A stretch of DNA of 64,000 bases from UBA6522 sp965221035 (GTDB lineage: Bacteria; Pseudomonadota; Gammaproteobacteria; Steroidobacterales; Rariloculaceae): assembly GCA_965221035.1 (NCBI GenBank), contig OZ244860.1, positions 1,364,001 to 1,428,000 on the forward strand, read 5' to 3'. Below, in pieces: positions 1-8,544 of the stretch. The translations under genes were made by a program, and so were the position numbers. The stretch's first letter is position 1. Every line of letters starts with the position of its first letter. Under the pieces are notes generated by a model. It was not told where the DNA came from, made no database searches, and saw nothing but the letters and a program-made list of their open reading frames with translations.

Positions 1-1282
1 AGAACAGCTCGGCCAGGTCTCCGGCCTGCTCATAACCATGAATGGGTGAAAAGACCAACTCGATCGACCACTTGGTGGTGAACCCTTCGGCCTCCAGCGG
101 GTTCGCCAGGCCCATACCGCAAACGACCAGGTCGGGGTGCGCCTCGCGGCACCGATCAAGCTGTTTCTCGACATCCTGGCCCTCGCTGAGCCGCGTATCG
201 GCGGGCAGCCGATCGAGTTCGGCGGCCAGGTGCTCCTTGTGAATGTGGGGCGAGCCCACCTCGACCAGTTCCATTGACAGCTCGCTGGCGAGAAACCGGG
301 CCAGCGGAACCTCCAGCTGGGAATCGGGAAAGAAGAAGATGCGCTTGCCGGCCAGCAACTCCCTGTGCCGGGCAAGCGACTGGTCCGCACGCCGGCGCGC
401 CGACTCGGTCACCTCTAGGAGCCGCTCCGGGGCGCAATCCCAGACGGAAGCGGCCGCGGACAGCCAGGCGGTGGTCCCTTCCGACCCCAGCGGAAAGGGC
501 GCCGCAAGCCGCCTGGCGCCCCGTTCCTCCAGCGCGCGCGCCGTTTCCGCCAGAAACGGCTGCGCCAGCAGGAAATGCGTGTTGGGTCCAACCGGCGGAA
601 GGTCCGCGGCCCATCGCGGCGGCAGCATCCTCACGGGGCCGATGCCGAGCTGGTCGAAAATCCGCCTGAACTGATCCTCGACGGGCTCGGGCAACGCGCC
701 CACGATCAACAGGTCGGGCTCGGCGGACTCTGTTTGCGCCGGCAGTTCCGGAACCATGGAAGCCAGACAGGTGTCCTCACCCTGTGTGAAGGTGGTTTCT
801 ATTCCGCTGCCCGAGTAGTTCAGCACCCGGACGCCGGGCGAGAACTCCCGGTTGAGGCGCTCGGCGGTACGCGACAGGTCGAGCTTGATCACTTCGGAGG
901 GACACGAACCCACCAGGAACAGCAGCCGAATGTCCGGCCGCCGCTGCAGCAACTCCCGGACCACGCGGTCGAGTTCCTCGTTCATGTCCGCCAGGCCCGC
1001 CAGGTCGCGCTCCTCCATGATGGCCGTGGCGAATCGCGGCTCGGCGAAGATCATTACCCCCGCCGCGGACTGAATGAGGTGTGCGCAGGTACGCGACCCG
1101 ACCACCAGGAAGAATGCGTCCTGAATCTTGCGGTGCAACCAGACGATGCCCGTCAATCCGCAGAAGACCTCCCGCTGGCCCCGTTGCTTGAGCACAGGCT
1201 GGCCGGGCCCCGCCTTGGCCACGAACGCCGAGTTGTCGCAGCCGGCGGCGGAGACCCGCGCGACCGGCTCGGAACGGTTCAT
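1..1282 (-). CDS. bchN: Light-independent protochlorophyllide reductase subunit N, 3' end cut by window edge
   Basis: BchN forms the N2B2 catalytic component with BchB. It reduces ring D of protochlorophyllide using electrons from BchL in the dark-operative pathway. About 427 codons are visible, and the frame is still open at the left edge with only a short C-terminus missing. Cys41, Cys66 and Cys127 have the 25- and 61-residue spacings of the three [4Fe-4S] ligands known in Rhodobacter BchN (C26/C51/C112). Typical segments such as VFCGLTGIVWLHRKIQDAFF and LVGSCPSEVIKLDLSR are present. The ATG at 1282 overlaps the bchF stop as ATGA; a second ATG at 1288 is in frame. Confidence 0.96.
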   Translation of the reverse strand, partial: MNRSEPVARVSAAGCDNSAFVAKAGPGQPVLKQRGQREVFCGLTGIVWLHRKIQDAFFLVVGSRTCAHLIQSAAGVMIFAEPRFATAIMEERDLAGLADMNEELDRVVRELLQRRPDIRLLFLVGSCPSEVIKLDLSRTAERLNREFSPGVRVLNYSGSGIETTFTQGEDTCLASMVPELPAQTESAEPDLLIVGALPEPVEDQFRRIFDQLGIGPVRMLPPRWAADLPPVGPNTHFLLAQPFLAETARALEERGARRLAAPFPLGSEGTTAWLSAAASVWDCAPERLLEVTESARRRADQSLARHRELLAGKRIFFFPDSQLEVPLARFLASELSMELVEVGSPHIHKEHLAAELDRLPADTRLSEGQDVEKQLDRCREAHPDLVVCGMGLANPLEAEGFTTKWSIELVFSPIHGYEQAGDLAELF

Positions 1283-1854
1283 TTCCATGTTGCCGACGGC
1301 TCCCAGGCCGGTGGTCCGGCGCGCGTCGCGGCCTTGTCACCGGTCATTCGCGCCGCCCTCAGCTTGAGCAGAAACTGCACCGCGTTGACGACATAGGCCG
1401 CGTAGGCCACCAGCGCAAGCATCATCTGCTCCCTGACGGGCATGAGATCCAGCACCAATGCGAGCAGATAGGCGGTGTGCAGCGCGAGCACCACCATGCT
1501 GACGACGTCTTCCCAGAAGAAGGGCCGGGCGAACAGGTAACGCCCGAAGACGTCCTTCTCCCACAGCGACCCCGTGATCATGATCGCGTACAGGACCAGT
1601 GTCTTGACAACAATGGAAACGGTGGCCGCCTCCTGCCCGGCACCGGTCTGAAGGTATCGGACCACCAGCAAGACACTCACGGCACATACCAGGAACTGGG
1701 CGGGCGCCAGCCAGCCCTGAACCCGGGTCCACCCGGATGCATCGCGTCTGGCTCGCTGTTCGCGCGTATACAGAGGCGGTTTTTGGGGCGCCCGCGACGG
1801 GCGGTTTGTAAACCTCACTTGACAGGTCATCCCTGAGAGGGCTAATAATGTCAT
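1279..1854 (-). CDS. bchF: 3-vinyl bacteriochlorophyllide hydratase
   Basis: BchF hydrates the C3-vinyl group on the way to bacteriochlorophyll a. The family signature YTREQRARRDASGWTRVQGW precedes four hydrophobic segments, and the tail has the conserved aromatic-rich ARPFFWEDVVSM stretch. At 191 aa it is about 25 residues longer than usual, so a start inside (ATG 1830 or GTG 1818) is possible; none has a convincing ribosome binding site. It is first in a minus-strand operon that continues into bchN with a 4-bp overlap. Confidence 0.93.
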   Translation of the reverse strand: MTLLALSGMTCQVRFTNRPSRAPQKPPLYTREQRARRDASGWTRVQGWLAPAQFLVCAVSVLLVVRYLQTGAGQEAATVSIVVKTLVLYAIMITGSLWEKDVFGRYLFARPFFWEDVVSMVVLALHTAYLLALVLDLMPVREQMMLALVAYAAYVVNAVQFLLKLRAARMTGDKAATRAGPPAWEPSATWK

Positions 1855-1867
1855 TATTGGTTGGACA
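1849..1867. promoter_or_regulatory. Possible PpsR/CrtJ operator upstream of bchF
   Basis: The dyad TGTC-N11-GACA lies just upstream of bchF. The known PpsR/CrtJ consensus is TGT-N12-ACA; here the spacer is one base longer, so the call is tentative. PpsR itself is encoded 1.2 kb away, and bchF is a classic PpsR target. Confidence 0.35.
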
Positions 1868-2117
1868 ATCTAGTCCGCTGTAGCGCATGTGTCAACTAAC
1901 AAGAACGTAAGGTAACATTGACATTTACCATGATCGCCCTGCGTCCTTCCCGCCCTGGTCTCCGTCACCCGTGCACTTCCGGCGCTTCGGGATGCGCTCT
2001 TTCAACCCATCCGGATCGCCACGGCGCCGTGGCCGGATCACCTGTCCGGGAATGGTTCGTTACGGTCCGTGGCGCCCGCCGGTGCCGTCGGCATGAGAAC
2101 ACGTAGGGAGGCGGCAC

Positions 2118-3038
2118 GTGGCTGGTACGAAACAACATTCCGCTGAGCGTGGACACCCACAGTCAACCATTGAACGGCAACGGGCAACGGGGAAGGGCGA
2201 ATTCGAGTCGCTGGTTCGGAAACGGGGTGTCGACGTACCACATGCCAACGGACTCGACCGGAGTGATGCGTGCCTGGCCGAGACCATCGAAGTCGAGATC
2301 ATTCCGCGCCTGATGTTGGCGCATCGCGCCGACCGCACCGGAAGCGACGGTGCGGACTCCAGGATATCGAGGCCGTCTCTGCTAAGGGAGGATGTGGAGG
2401 AGTTCACCCGGCTCATCCTTCTGAGCGGCGACAAGGCGAAGCGCTTTGTCGCCGAACTGGTCTCTGAGAACGTCAGGTCCGAAACCATCTTTCTGGACTT
2501 GCTGGCGCCCTGCGCAAGACGGCTGGGCGATCTCTGGAAGGAGGACATTTGCGACTTCTGCCAGGTCACGCTGGGTCTCGGTCATCTGCACGCGATGCTC
2601 CGGGAATATGGCCACGCCCACTCCGTCCCGGATTTTCCCTCCGGCGAGGGGCGCCGGGCACTGCTCACGGCCGCTCCCGGTGAACAACACACGTTCGGCA
2701 TTTCCATGCTCTCCGAGTTTCTGACCCGGGCGGGATGGGACATTGCCGGATTTTCGGCGCTATCCGAAGAGGAATTGGCACGGCTGGTGGGCCAGGAGTC
2801 ATTTGCCCTGGTGGGGTTGTCCCTGGGCGCCGAGAGGAACCTGGACACGGTTCAGAGCTGCATCGATGCGATTCGCAGGCATTCAAGGCACGACAATTGC
2901 GTGGTCATGGTCGGCGGGCCCTATTTTCTCGATCACCCCGAGGTGGCGGACCAGTTGGGCGCCGACTCGACCGCATCCGACGCCCGGGATGCCACGGCGC
3001 GCGCCGAAGACCTGCATCGGTCCCGCCTGTCGGAGTGA
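2118..3038 (+). CDS. ppaA: PpaA/AerR-type cobalamin-binding photosynthesis regulator
   Basis: PpaA/AerR proteins bind B12 and modulate the repressor PpsR/CrtJ according to oxygen and light. The C-terminal half (about residues 170-290) is a B12-binding (SCHIC-type) fold with a conserved His in GEQHTFGISMLSEFL, a GLSLGAERNL loop and VMVGGPYFL. The middle (about 85-165) is a helical region typical of the family. The start is the GTG at 2118, preceded by GGAGG at 2106-2110. It lies 6 bp upstream of ppsR, the same pairing seen in purple bacteria, and is divergent from bchF. Confidence 0.88.
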   Translation: MAGTKQHSAERGHPQSTIERQRATGKGEFESLVRKRGVDVPHANGLDRSDACLAETIEVEIIPRLMLAHRADRTGSDGADSRISRPSLLREDVEEFTRLILLSGDKAKRFVAELVSENVRSETIFLDLLAPCARRLGDLWKEDICDFCQVTLGLGHLHAMLREYGHAHSVPDFPSGEGRRALLTAAPGEQHTFGISMLSEFLTRAGWDIAGFSALSEEELARLVGQESFALVGLSLGAERNLDTVQSCIDAIRRHSRHDNCVVMVGGPYFLDHPEVADQLGADSTASDARDATARAEDLHRSRLSE

Positions 3039-3044
3039 CGGATC

Positions 3045-4490
3045 GTGGTACCGGACACCGTGATGGCGACGCAAGCCGTTAGGTCGTTCAGCAAGCCCGG
3101 AAAATGGGCAGCCAACCTCAACGCGGAGACGGCGGCCTCGCTGGTTGCCCACTCGGCGGACATCGCCCTGGTGGTCGACCGCGCGGGCGTGATCCTCGAT
3201 GTGGCTTACGAACGAAGCGAATGGTCGGAAGAGCGCTGCAACCAGTGGGTGGGCCGTGATTGGGCGCAGACCGTCACAGCCGAAAGCAAGGTGAAGGTCG
3301 CCGACCTGTTGCACAACCCGGGCGTCCGACCCCGTTGGCGTCAGGTCAATCACCCGTCCGCGAAGGGCGCGGATATCCCGGTGCGATATTCGACCATGCG
3401 AATTGCGGACGAAGGACCGGTCGTGGCCATCGGCAGGGACCTGAGCGGTTTCGCGCAACTTCAGCAACGGCTGGTGACCGCGCAGCAGTCCATGGAACGC
3501 GACTATGCAAGTGTCCGGCAGCTCGAGACGAAGTACAGGGCGCTGTTCCAGCTGTCTTGCGAAGCGATCATGATCGTCAACGCACGAAACGGTGTGGTGA
3601 CCGACTTGAACCCCGCGGCCGAACAGTTGCTGGGCGCATCGGCGGCCAGGATCAAGGGCGCTCCGTTTCCAAGCGGCTTCGACGGGACCAGCGTCGATGC
3701 ACTGCGGCGGATGCTCGACCAACTTCGGGTATCCGGTCGCGCCGACGAGGTTCGCGCCCGCGTGTCGGGAGACGAACGGGAGTTTCGGGTGTCGGCGTCG
3801 CTGTTCCGCCAGCAGGAAGCGGCTTACGCGCTGGTTCGACTGGTCGAGTCCGATCGGGCGTCCACCGAGGAAGCCGACACGCGCAGGCACTCCCACTTGC
3901 TGAAACTCGTGGAATCCTCGCCGGATGGATTTGTCGTCACGGATGTCGATGGACGAATCCTGCTGGCCAACCGCGCCTTCCTGGACATGGTGCAACTGGT
4001 GACCTTGCAACAGGCCTTGAATGAATCGCTGGACCAGTGGCTGGGACGCCCGGGAGTCGACTTGCGGGTGCTCAAGGCCAGCCTGCAACGCAGCGAGTAC
4101 GTGCAGCTGTATGCGACGTCGCTGACCGGAGCCTACGGCGCTCGGGTCCAGGTGGAACTGTCCGCGGTATCGGTCCCCGGCGGCGCGCTTCCCTGCCTGG
4201 GATTCGTGATCCGCAATGTGGACCGGCGCATCAGTCCGGCGACCGACCCGTCACGCGGACTGCCAAGGTCGGTCGAGCAGCTCACCGAGCTGGTTGGACG
4301 CGTGTCGCTGAAGCAGATCGTCCGCGAGTCCACGGACGTCATCGAGAAGCTCTGCATCGAGGCTGCGTTGGAGGTGACCGGCGACAATCGGGCATCGGCG
4401 GCCGAGTTGCTCGGGCTGAGCAGGCAAAGCCTTTACTCGAAACTGCGTCGCTATGGAACACCCGGTTCCGGAGAGCGCCGCACCGGCTGA
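3045..4490 (+). CDS. ppsR: Redox-responsive photosynthesis repressor PpsR/CrtJ
   Basis: The 481-aa protein has the PpsR layout: an N-terminal domain (about 25-135), a coiled Q-linker around RLVTAQQSMERDYASVRQLE, two PAS domains (about 160-265 and 280-395), and a C-terminal Fis-type helix-turn-helix ending in ASAAELLGLSRQSLYSKLRR. Cys437, just before the helix-turn-helix, is in the position of the redox-active Cys424 of Rhodobacter PpsR. The protein represses bch, crt and light-harvesting genes under oxygen. The start may be GTG 3045 or ATG 3063. It is cotranscribed with ppaA and followed at once by bchG, with a PpsR palindrome in between. Confidence 0.93.
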   Translation: MVPDTVMATQAVRSFSKPGKWAANLNAETAASLVAHSADIALVVDRAGVILDVAYERSEWSEERCNQWVGRDWAQTVTAESKVKVADLLHNPGVRPRWRQVNHPSAKGADIPVRYSTMRIADEGPVVAIGRDLSGFAQLQQRLVTAQQSMERDYASVRQLETKYRALFQLSCEAIMIVNARNGVVTDLNPAAEQLLGASAARIKGAPFPSGFDGTSVDALRRMLDQLRVSGRADEVRARVSGDEREFRVSASLFRQQEAAYALVRLVESDRASTEEADTRRHSHLLKLVESSPDGFVVTDVDGRILLANRAFLDMVQLVTLQQALNESLDQWLGRPGVDLRVLKASLQRSEYVQLYATSLTGAYGARVQVELSAVSVPGGALPCLGFVIRNVDRRISPATDPSRGLPRSVEQLTELVGRVSLKQIVRESTDVIEKLCIEAALEVTGDNRASAAELLGLSRQSLYSKLRRYGTPGSGERRTG

Positions 4491-4541
4491 CAAATGCAGT
4501 GCCAAATGACACCGGTGTAATCACATATTGACGTTGTAATG

Positions 4542-4559
4542 TGTCATGTATAGTGTACA
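4542..4559. promoter_or_regulatory. PpsR/CrtJ binding palindrome before bchG
   Basis: TGTCATGTATAGTGTACA is an exact TGT-N12-ACA match to the PpsR/CrtJ operator. A near match, TGT-N12-ACG, lies at 4516-4533, so two half-overlapping sites may act cooperatively, as PpsR is known to do. The position just before the bchG coding region suggests repression of the bchG-bchP operon by its upstream neighbour. Confidence 0.7.
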
Positions 4560-4563
4560 GATC

Positions 4564-5475
4564 ATGTCACGCGCTATCGCCATCAGTTCCGGCAAACGAC
4601 CGAGTGCGGGACCGCTCATCGAGCTTCTGAAGCCGATCACCTGGTTCCCGCCCATGTGGGCGTTCGGTTGCGGCGTGATCAGCGCCAATCAACCGCTTCT
4701 CGACCGCTGGCCGCTGTTGCTCGCGGGCGTGCTGCTGGCGGGGCCGCTGGTCTGCGGCACCAGCCAGGCCGTGAACGACTGGTTCGATCGCGAGGTGGAT
4801 GCGATCAACGAGCCGCACAGGCCGATTCCGTCCGGGCGTGTCGCGGGGTCCTGGGGCCTCTGGTTCGGCGTCGGCTGGACGATACTGTCCCTGGTGGTGG
4901 CCGCCGCCCTCGGGCCGGTGATTCTGGCGGCGGCCTGCGTCGGCCTGATCATGGCATGGGCATACAGCGCGCCCCCGATCCGCCTCAAGCAGAACGGCTG
5001 GTACGGAAACGCCGCAGTGGGACTCTGCTACGAGGGGTTGCCGTGGTTCACGGGCGCGGCGGTGATGATGGCGACCCTGCCAAGCGCCCCGGTCATCGCG
5101 GTTGCGGCCCTGTACAGCGTGGGCGCCCATGGAATCATGACACTGAACGATTTCAAGGCGATTGAAGGGGACCGCGTGTCAGGTATCCGCTCGATTCCCG
5201 TCCAACTGGGGGTCAAGCGGGCCGCGATGCTGGCCTGCGCGGTGATGGCCGTGCCCCAGGTCGTGGTGATCGCCATGCTGGTTCGGCTCGGCGTCCCGGG
5301 ATTCGCCGCCGCCGTGACCGGACTGCTCATCGCACAATTCACGCTCATGCGGACGTTCCTGGCTTCGCCGGTGCAACGGGCCCAATGGTATAGCGCGCTC
5401 GGCGTCACGCTGTATGTGCTGGGAATGCTGGTCAGCGCGTTTGCGTTGCGCGCTGCCGCGTCCATGCCGATCTAG
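4564..5475 (+). CDS. bchG: Bacteriochlorophyll synthase (geranylgeranyl/phytyl transferase)
   Basis: BchG esterifies bacteriochlorophyllide a with geranylgeranyl or phytyl diphosphate in the membrane. The UbiA-type motif NDWFDREVDAINEPHRPIP (DxxxDxxxE/R type) and the second Asp-rich loop LNDFKAIEGDRVSGIRSIP are present. There are eight to nine hydrophobic segments, and LLKPITWFPPMWAFGCGV is characteristic of BchG. An upstream in-frame ATG at 4546 lies inside the PpsR palindrome, so ATG 4564 (303 aa) is preferred. It is followed 23 bp later by a transporter gene. Confidence 0.94.
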   Translation: MSRAIAISSGKRPSAGPLIELLKPITWFPPMWAFGCGVISANQPLLDRWPLLLAGVLLAGPLVCGTSQAVNDWFDREVDAINEPHRPIPSGRVAGSWGLWFGVGWTILSLVVAAALGPVILAAACVGLIMAWAYSAPPIRLKQNGWYGNAAVGLCYEGLPWFTGAAVMMATLPSAPVIAVAALYSVGAHGIMTLNDFKAIEGDRVSGIRSIPVQLGVKRAAMLACAVMAVPQVVVIAMLVRLGVPGFAAAVTGLLIAQFTLMRTFLASPVQRAQWYSALGVTLYVLGMLVSAFALRAAASMPI

Positions 5476-5498
5476 GGACGGGAGGAACGGATTCGACC

Positions 5499-6842
5499 AT
5501 GACGCAGGAACGGGACACGTTCGGCTGGATCGACATCATCAGGATGGGCCTCGTCCAGTCCGCGCTGGGTTCCATCGTGGTGCTGACGACATCCACGATG
5601 AACCGGGTCATGGTGGTCGAATTGGCGTTGCCGGCCATGCTGCCGGGATTCCTGGTGGGCTTGCATTATTCCATTCAGCTGTTTCGCCCCCGCATGGGCT
5701 ACGGCTCCGACGTGGGCGGTCGCCGGACTCCCTGGATCGTCGGCGGCATGGGCGTGCTGGCGGCGGGCGCGATCATTGCTTCGCTCGCGACCGCGCTCAT
5801 GGCGACGGCTCCGCTGCGGGGCATGCTGCTCGCCGTTGCGGGATTCGTATTCATCGGCCTGGGCGTCGGTGCCTGCGGCACCACCCTGCTGGTACTGATG
5901 GCCAAGGGCGTGGCGGCCGGCCGCAGGGCAGCCGCGGCGACCATCATGTGGACGATGATGATCATCGGCTTCGTCCTCACCGCCACCATCGCCGGTCATT
6001 TCCTGGATCCTTTCTCCCTGGCGCGCCTAGTCTGGGTGACCACCGTGGTCGCGGGCACCGCGTTTGTGCTGTCGGTAGTGGCCGTTCACGGCCTTGAACC
6101 CGTCGAATCCGCGGATGAGCCGACCGGGACAAGAAGGGTCGAGGCGACTTTCCGCGACGCCCTGCGCCAGGTCTGGGAAGAGTCGGCCGTGCGCCGGTTC
6201 GCCGTATTCGTATTTGTGTCCATGCTGGCGTACAGCGCCCAGGACCTGATCCTGGAACCCTTCGCCGGCACCGTATTCGGCTTGACGCCGGGCGAGTCCA
6301 CCCAGTTGTCCGGGCTGCAGCACTCGGGTGTGCTGCTCGGCATGGTGCTGGTGGGTTTTGCTGCGACCCGTCTCGGAACCGGTTCGTTCGACGCGCTGCG
6401 GCGATGGACCTGTGCCGGTTGCATCGGGTCCGCCGCAGCGCTCGCCAGCCTGGCGTTTGGAGGACTGGTGGGACCGGCCTGGCCCCTCAGTGCAAACGTC
6501 TTTCTGCTCGGCGTGGCCAACGGCATGTTCGCCGTCGCCGCCATCGGATCGATGATGGCGCTGGTGAGTTCGGGCCGCACGCGGCGTGAGGGCGTTCGCA
6601 TGGGCCTCTGGGGCGCGGCGCAGGCCGTGGCTTTCGGGCTCGGCGGATTCCTCGGCACCGCGGCGGTGGACCTGACCCGATACCTGATGGCCTCGGCGGA
6701 AGCCGCCTACGCAACCGTATTCGTCGGCGAGGCCGCGCTATTCATTCTGGCCACCCTGCTCGCGACCCGGTATCGCGCACCGTTCGCGACGCCCGCCGGG
6801 GCCAGACTCGACACGATTGTCACCGAGAGGGTTGCCAGCTGA
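5499..6842 (+). CDS. BCD-family (PucC/LhaA-like) MFS transporter of the photosynthesis cluster
   Basis: A 447-aa protein with about twelve membrane segments. It resembles the PucC/LhaA/Bch2 branch of the major facilitator superfamily, which is linked to bacteriochlorophyll delivery and antenna assembly. RPRMGYGSDVGGRRTPWIVG is the typical loop between helices 2 and 3. GGAGG at 5481-5485 supports the ATG at 5499. The position between bchG and bchP is the conserved place of the gene called bch2 or orf428 in purple bacteria. The substrate is not established for this family. Confidence 0.88.
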   Translation: MTQERDTFGWIDIIRMGLVQSALGSIVVLTTSTMNRVMVVELALPAMLPGFLVGLHYSIQLFRPRMGYGSDVGGRRTPWIVGGMGVLAAGAIIASLATALMATAPLRGMLLAVAGFVFIGLGVGACGTTLLVLMAKGVAAGRRAAAATIMWTMMIIGFVLTATIAGHFLDPFSLARLVWVTTVVAGTAFVLSVVAVHGLEPVESADEPTGTRRVEATFRDALRQVWEESAVRRFAVFVFVSMLAYSAQDLILEPFAGTVFGLTPGESTQLSGLQHSGVLLGMVLVGFAATRLGTGSFDALRRWTCAGCIGSAAALASLAFGGLVGPAWPLSANVFLLGVANGMFAVAAIGSMMALVSSGRTRREGVRMGLWGAAQAVAFGLGGFLGTAAVDLTRYLMASAEAAYATVFVGEAALFILATLLATRYRAPFATPAGARLDTIVTERVAS

Positions 6843-8050
6843 TGTCGTCCAACGTCGTCAACGGTTCATACGATGTCATCGTCGTCGGTGGCGGACCCGC
6901 CGGCGCGACGGCGGCCACCGAGCTCAGCCGACTGGGCCGGAGCGTCCTGCTCCTGGATCGGGGCGGACGCATAAAGCCCTGCGGCGGCGCAGTCCCGCCA
7001 CGGCTGCTGGCCGATTTTCAGGTCCCCGATTCCCTGCTTGTGGCCCGGTCCACCTGCGCGCGGGTCATCTCACCGAAGTCGCGCAAGGTCGACATGCACA
7101 TCAACGGCTTTGTGGGCATGGTGGATCGCGACGTATTCGACGAGTGGCTGCGCAATCGGGCCGCCCTGGCGGGCGCGACCAGGCTAACGGGAGTGTTCCG
7201 GCGGCTGAGCCGCAATGATGCGGGCGCGCCCCTTGTTCACTGCATGGTTCGCAACGGAAACGGCAAGGCCCAGCCCAGGGTCTACCGCGCACAGGCCGTG
7301 ATCGGCGCCGACGGAGCGGCTTCCCAGGTGAGGCAGTCCATCGGCGGGGCGGCCGAAATCCCCTACGTTGCCGCCTACCACGAGATCATCGAATCGCCCG
7401 AAGGGAACGGGAACGGTTCGGAGTTCGCCCCCGACCGGTGCGACGTCTACTACAAGGGCGAAATTTCGCCGGATTTCTACGGCTGGGTGTTCCCGCATGG
7501 CCCGCATACCAGCGTCGGAGTGGGCAGCGCCAGGAAGGGCTTTTCGCTGCGTGGCGCGACCAGTGAACTGCGGCGACAATCCGGCCTCGACGGCCAGCCC
7601 ACCGTGCGTACCGAAGGCGCGCCGATTCCGTTGCGGGCACTGCGTCGCTGGGACAACGGTCGGGATGTCGTTCTGGCCGGCGACGCGGCGGGCATCGTCG
7701 CCCCCGCATCCGGCGAGGGAATCTTCTACGCGATGACCAGTGGCCGTTATGCGGCAGAGGCCGTAAACGAATTCTGCGAAAGCCACGACCCACGGGTCCT
7801 CAAGAGCGCCCGCAAGCGGTTCAATCGCAAGCACGGCAGGGTCTTCTGGATCCTCGGCATCATGCAACGATTCTGGTACTCCAGTGACTCGCGGCGCGAG
7901 CGCTTCGTCAGCATCTGCCGCGACCCGGACGTGCAGGAATTGACCTGGACCGCGTACATGACCAAGGAGCTGGTGCGAGCGAAACCCGCGGCGCATGCCC
8001 GGATCTTCTTCAAGGATCTCGCGCACCTTCTGGGGCTGCTGAGAACATGA
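6842..8050 (+). CDS. bchP: Geranylgeranyl diphosphate/bacteriochlorophyll reductase
   Basis: BchP reduces the geranylgeranyl tail to phytyl with NADPH. The N-terminal FAD-binding Rossmann motif VIVVGGGPAGATAATELSRL, the LLDRGGRIKPCGGAVPPRL segment and the second nucleotide-binding stretch VVLAGDAAGIVAPASGEGI identify the family; 402 aa is normal. The ATG shares its first base with the stop of the preceding transporter gene (TGATG), and the 3' end overlaps tspO by 4 bp. This shows tight translational coupling in a bchG-bch2-bchP-tspO operon. Confidence 0.95.
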   Translation: MSSNVVNGSYDVIVVGGGPAGATAATELSRLGRSVLLLDRGGRIKPCGGAVPPRLLADFQVPDSLLVARSTCARVISPKSRKVDMHINGFVGMVDRDVFDEWLRNRAALAGATRLTGVFRRLSRNDAGAPLVHCMVRNGNGKAQPRVYRAQAVIGADGAASQVRQSIGGAAEIPYVAAYHEIIESPEGNGNGSEFAPDRCDVYYKGEISPDFYGWVFPHGPHTSVGVGSARKGFSLRGATSELRRQSGLDGQPTVRTEGAPIPLRALRRWDNGRDVVLAGDAAGIVAPASGEGIFYAMTSGRYAAEAVNEFCESHDPRVLKSARKRFNRKHGRVFWILGIMQRFWYSSDSRRERFVSICRDPDVQELTWTAYMTKELVRAKPAAHARIFFKDLAHLLGLLRT

Positions 8051-8544
8051 GTGTTGCGCTACGAAACTTGTGGAAGCCGGTATCGGCCGCGGCGCTCGCC
8101 GCCGTGGCGGTCTCGTTTCTCGGCGGTGCCGCCACCGACCTGGGACCCTGGTACGCGCAACTCGAAAAACCCGCCTGGCAACCGCCCGACTGGGCGTTCG
8201 GCCCGGCATGGACGTTGATCTTCGCGACCATCGCGGCGGCCGGTGTCATCGGGTGGCGAAGGACGGTCCGGCCCGTCCAGCGCAGGCGGCTCATTGGCCT
8301 GTTCGGGTTGAACGCCCTGCTGAACGTCGGCTGGAGCCTGCTGTTCTTTCGACTCGAGCGCCCGGACTGGGCGCTCGCCGAAGTATTGTTTCTCTGGCTT
8401 TCGATCATCTGGCTGATGGTCTTTCTGTTTCCGTTGTCGAGGCTCGCAAGCGGGCTGCTCCTGCCGTACCTGGCTTGGGTGGCTTTCGCGGCGGTGCTTA
8501 ATCTGTCTGTGGTTCAGTTGAACGCTCCTTTCGAAGGTGTTTAG
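8047..8544 (+). CDS. tspO: TspO/MBR family tryptophan-rich sensory protein
   Basis: A 165-aa membrane protein with five helices and the family motif PWYAQLEKPAWQPPDWAFGP followed by WT. TspO proteins bind porphyrin intermediates; in Rhodobacter TspO acts as an oxygen-dependent negative regulator of photosynthesis genes. It overlaps bchP by 4 bp and the next gene by 8 bp, so it belongs to the bch operon. Its placement fits a role in tetrapyrrole handling. Confidence 0.92.
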   Translation: MSVALRNLWKPVSAAALAAVAVSFLGGAATDLGPWYAQLEKPAWQPPDWAFGPAWTLIFATIAAAGVIGWRRTVRPVQRRRLIGLFGLNALLNVGWSLLFFRLERPDWALAEVLFLWLSIIWLMVFLFPLSRLASGLLLPYLAWVAFAAVLNLSVVQLNAPFEGV

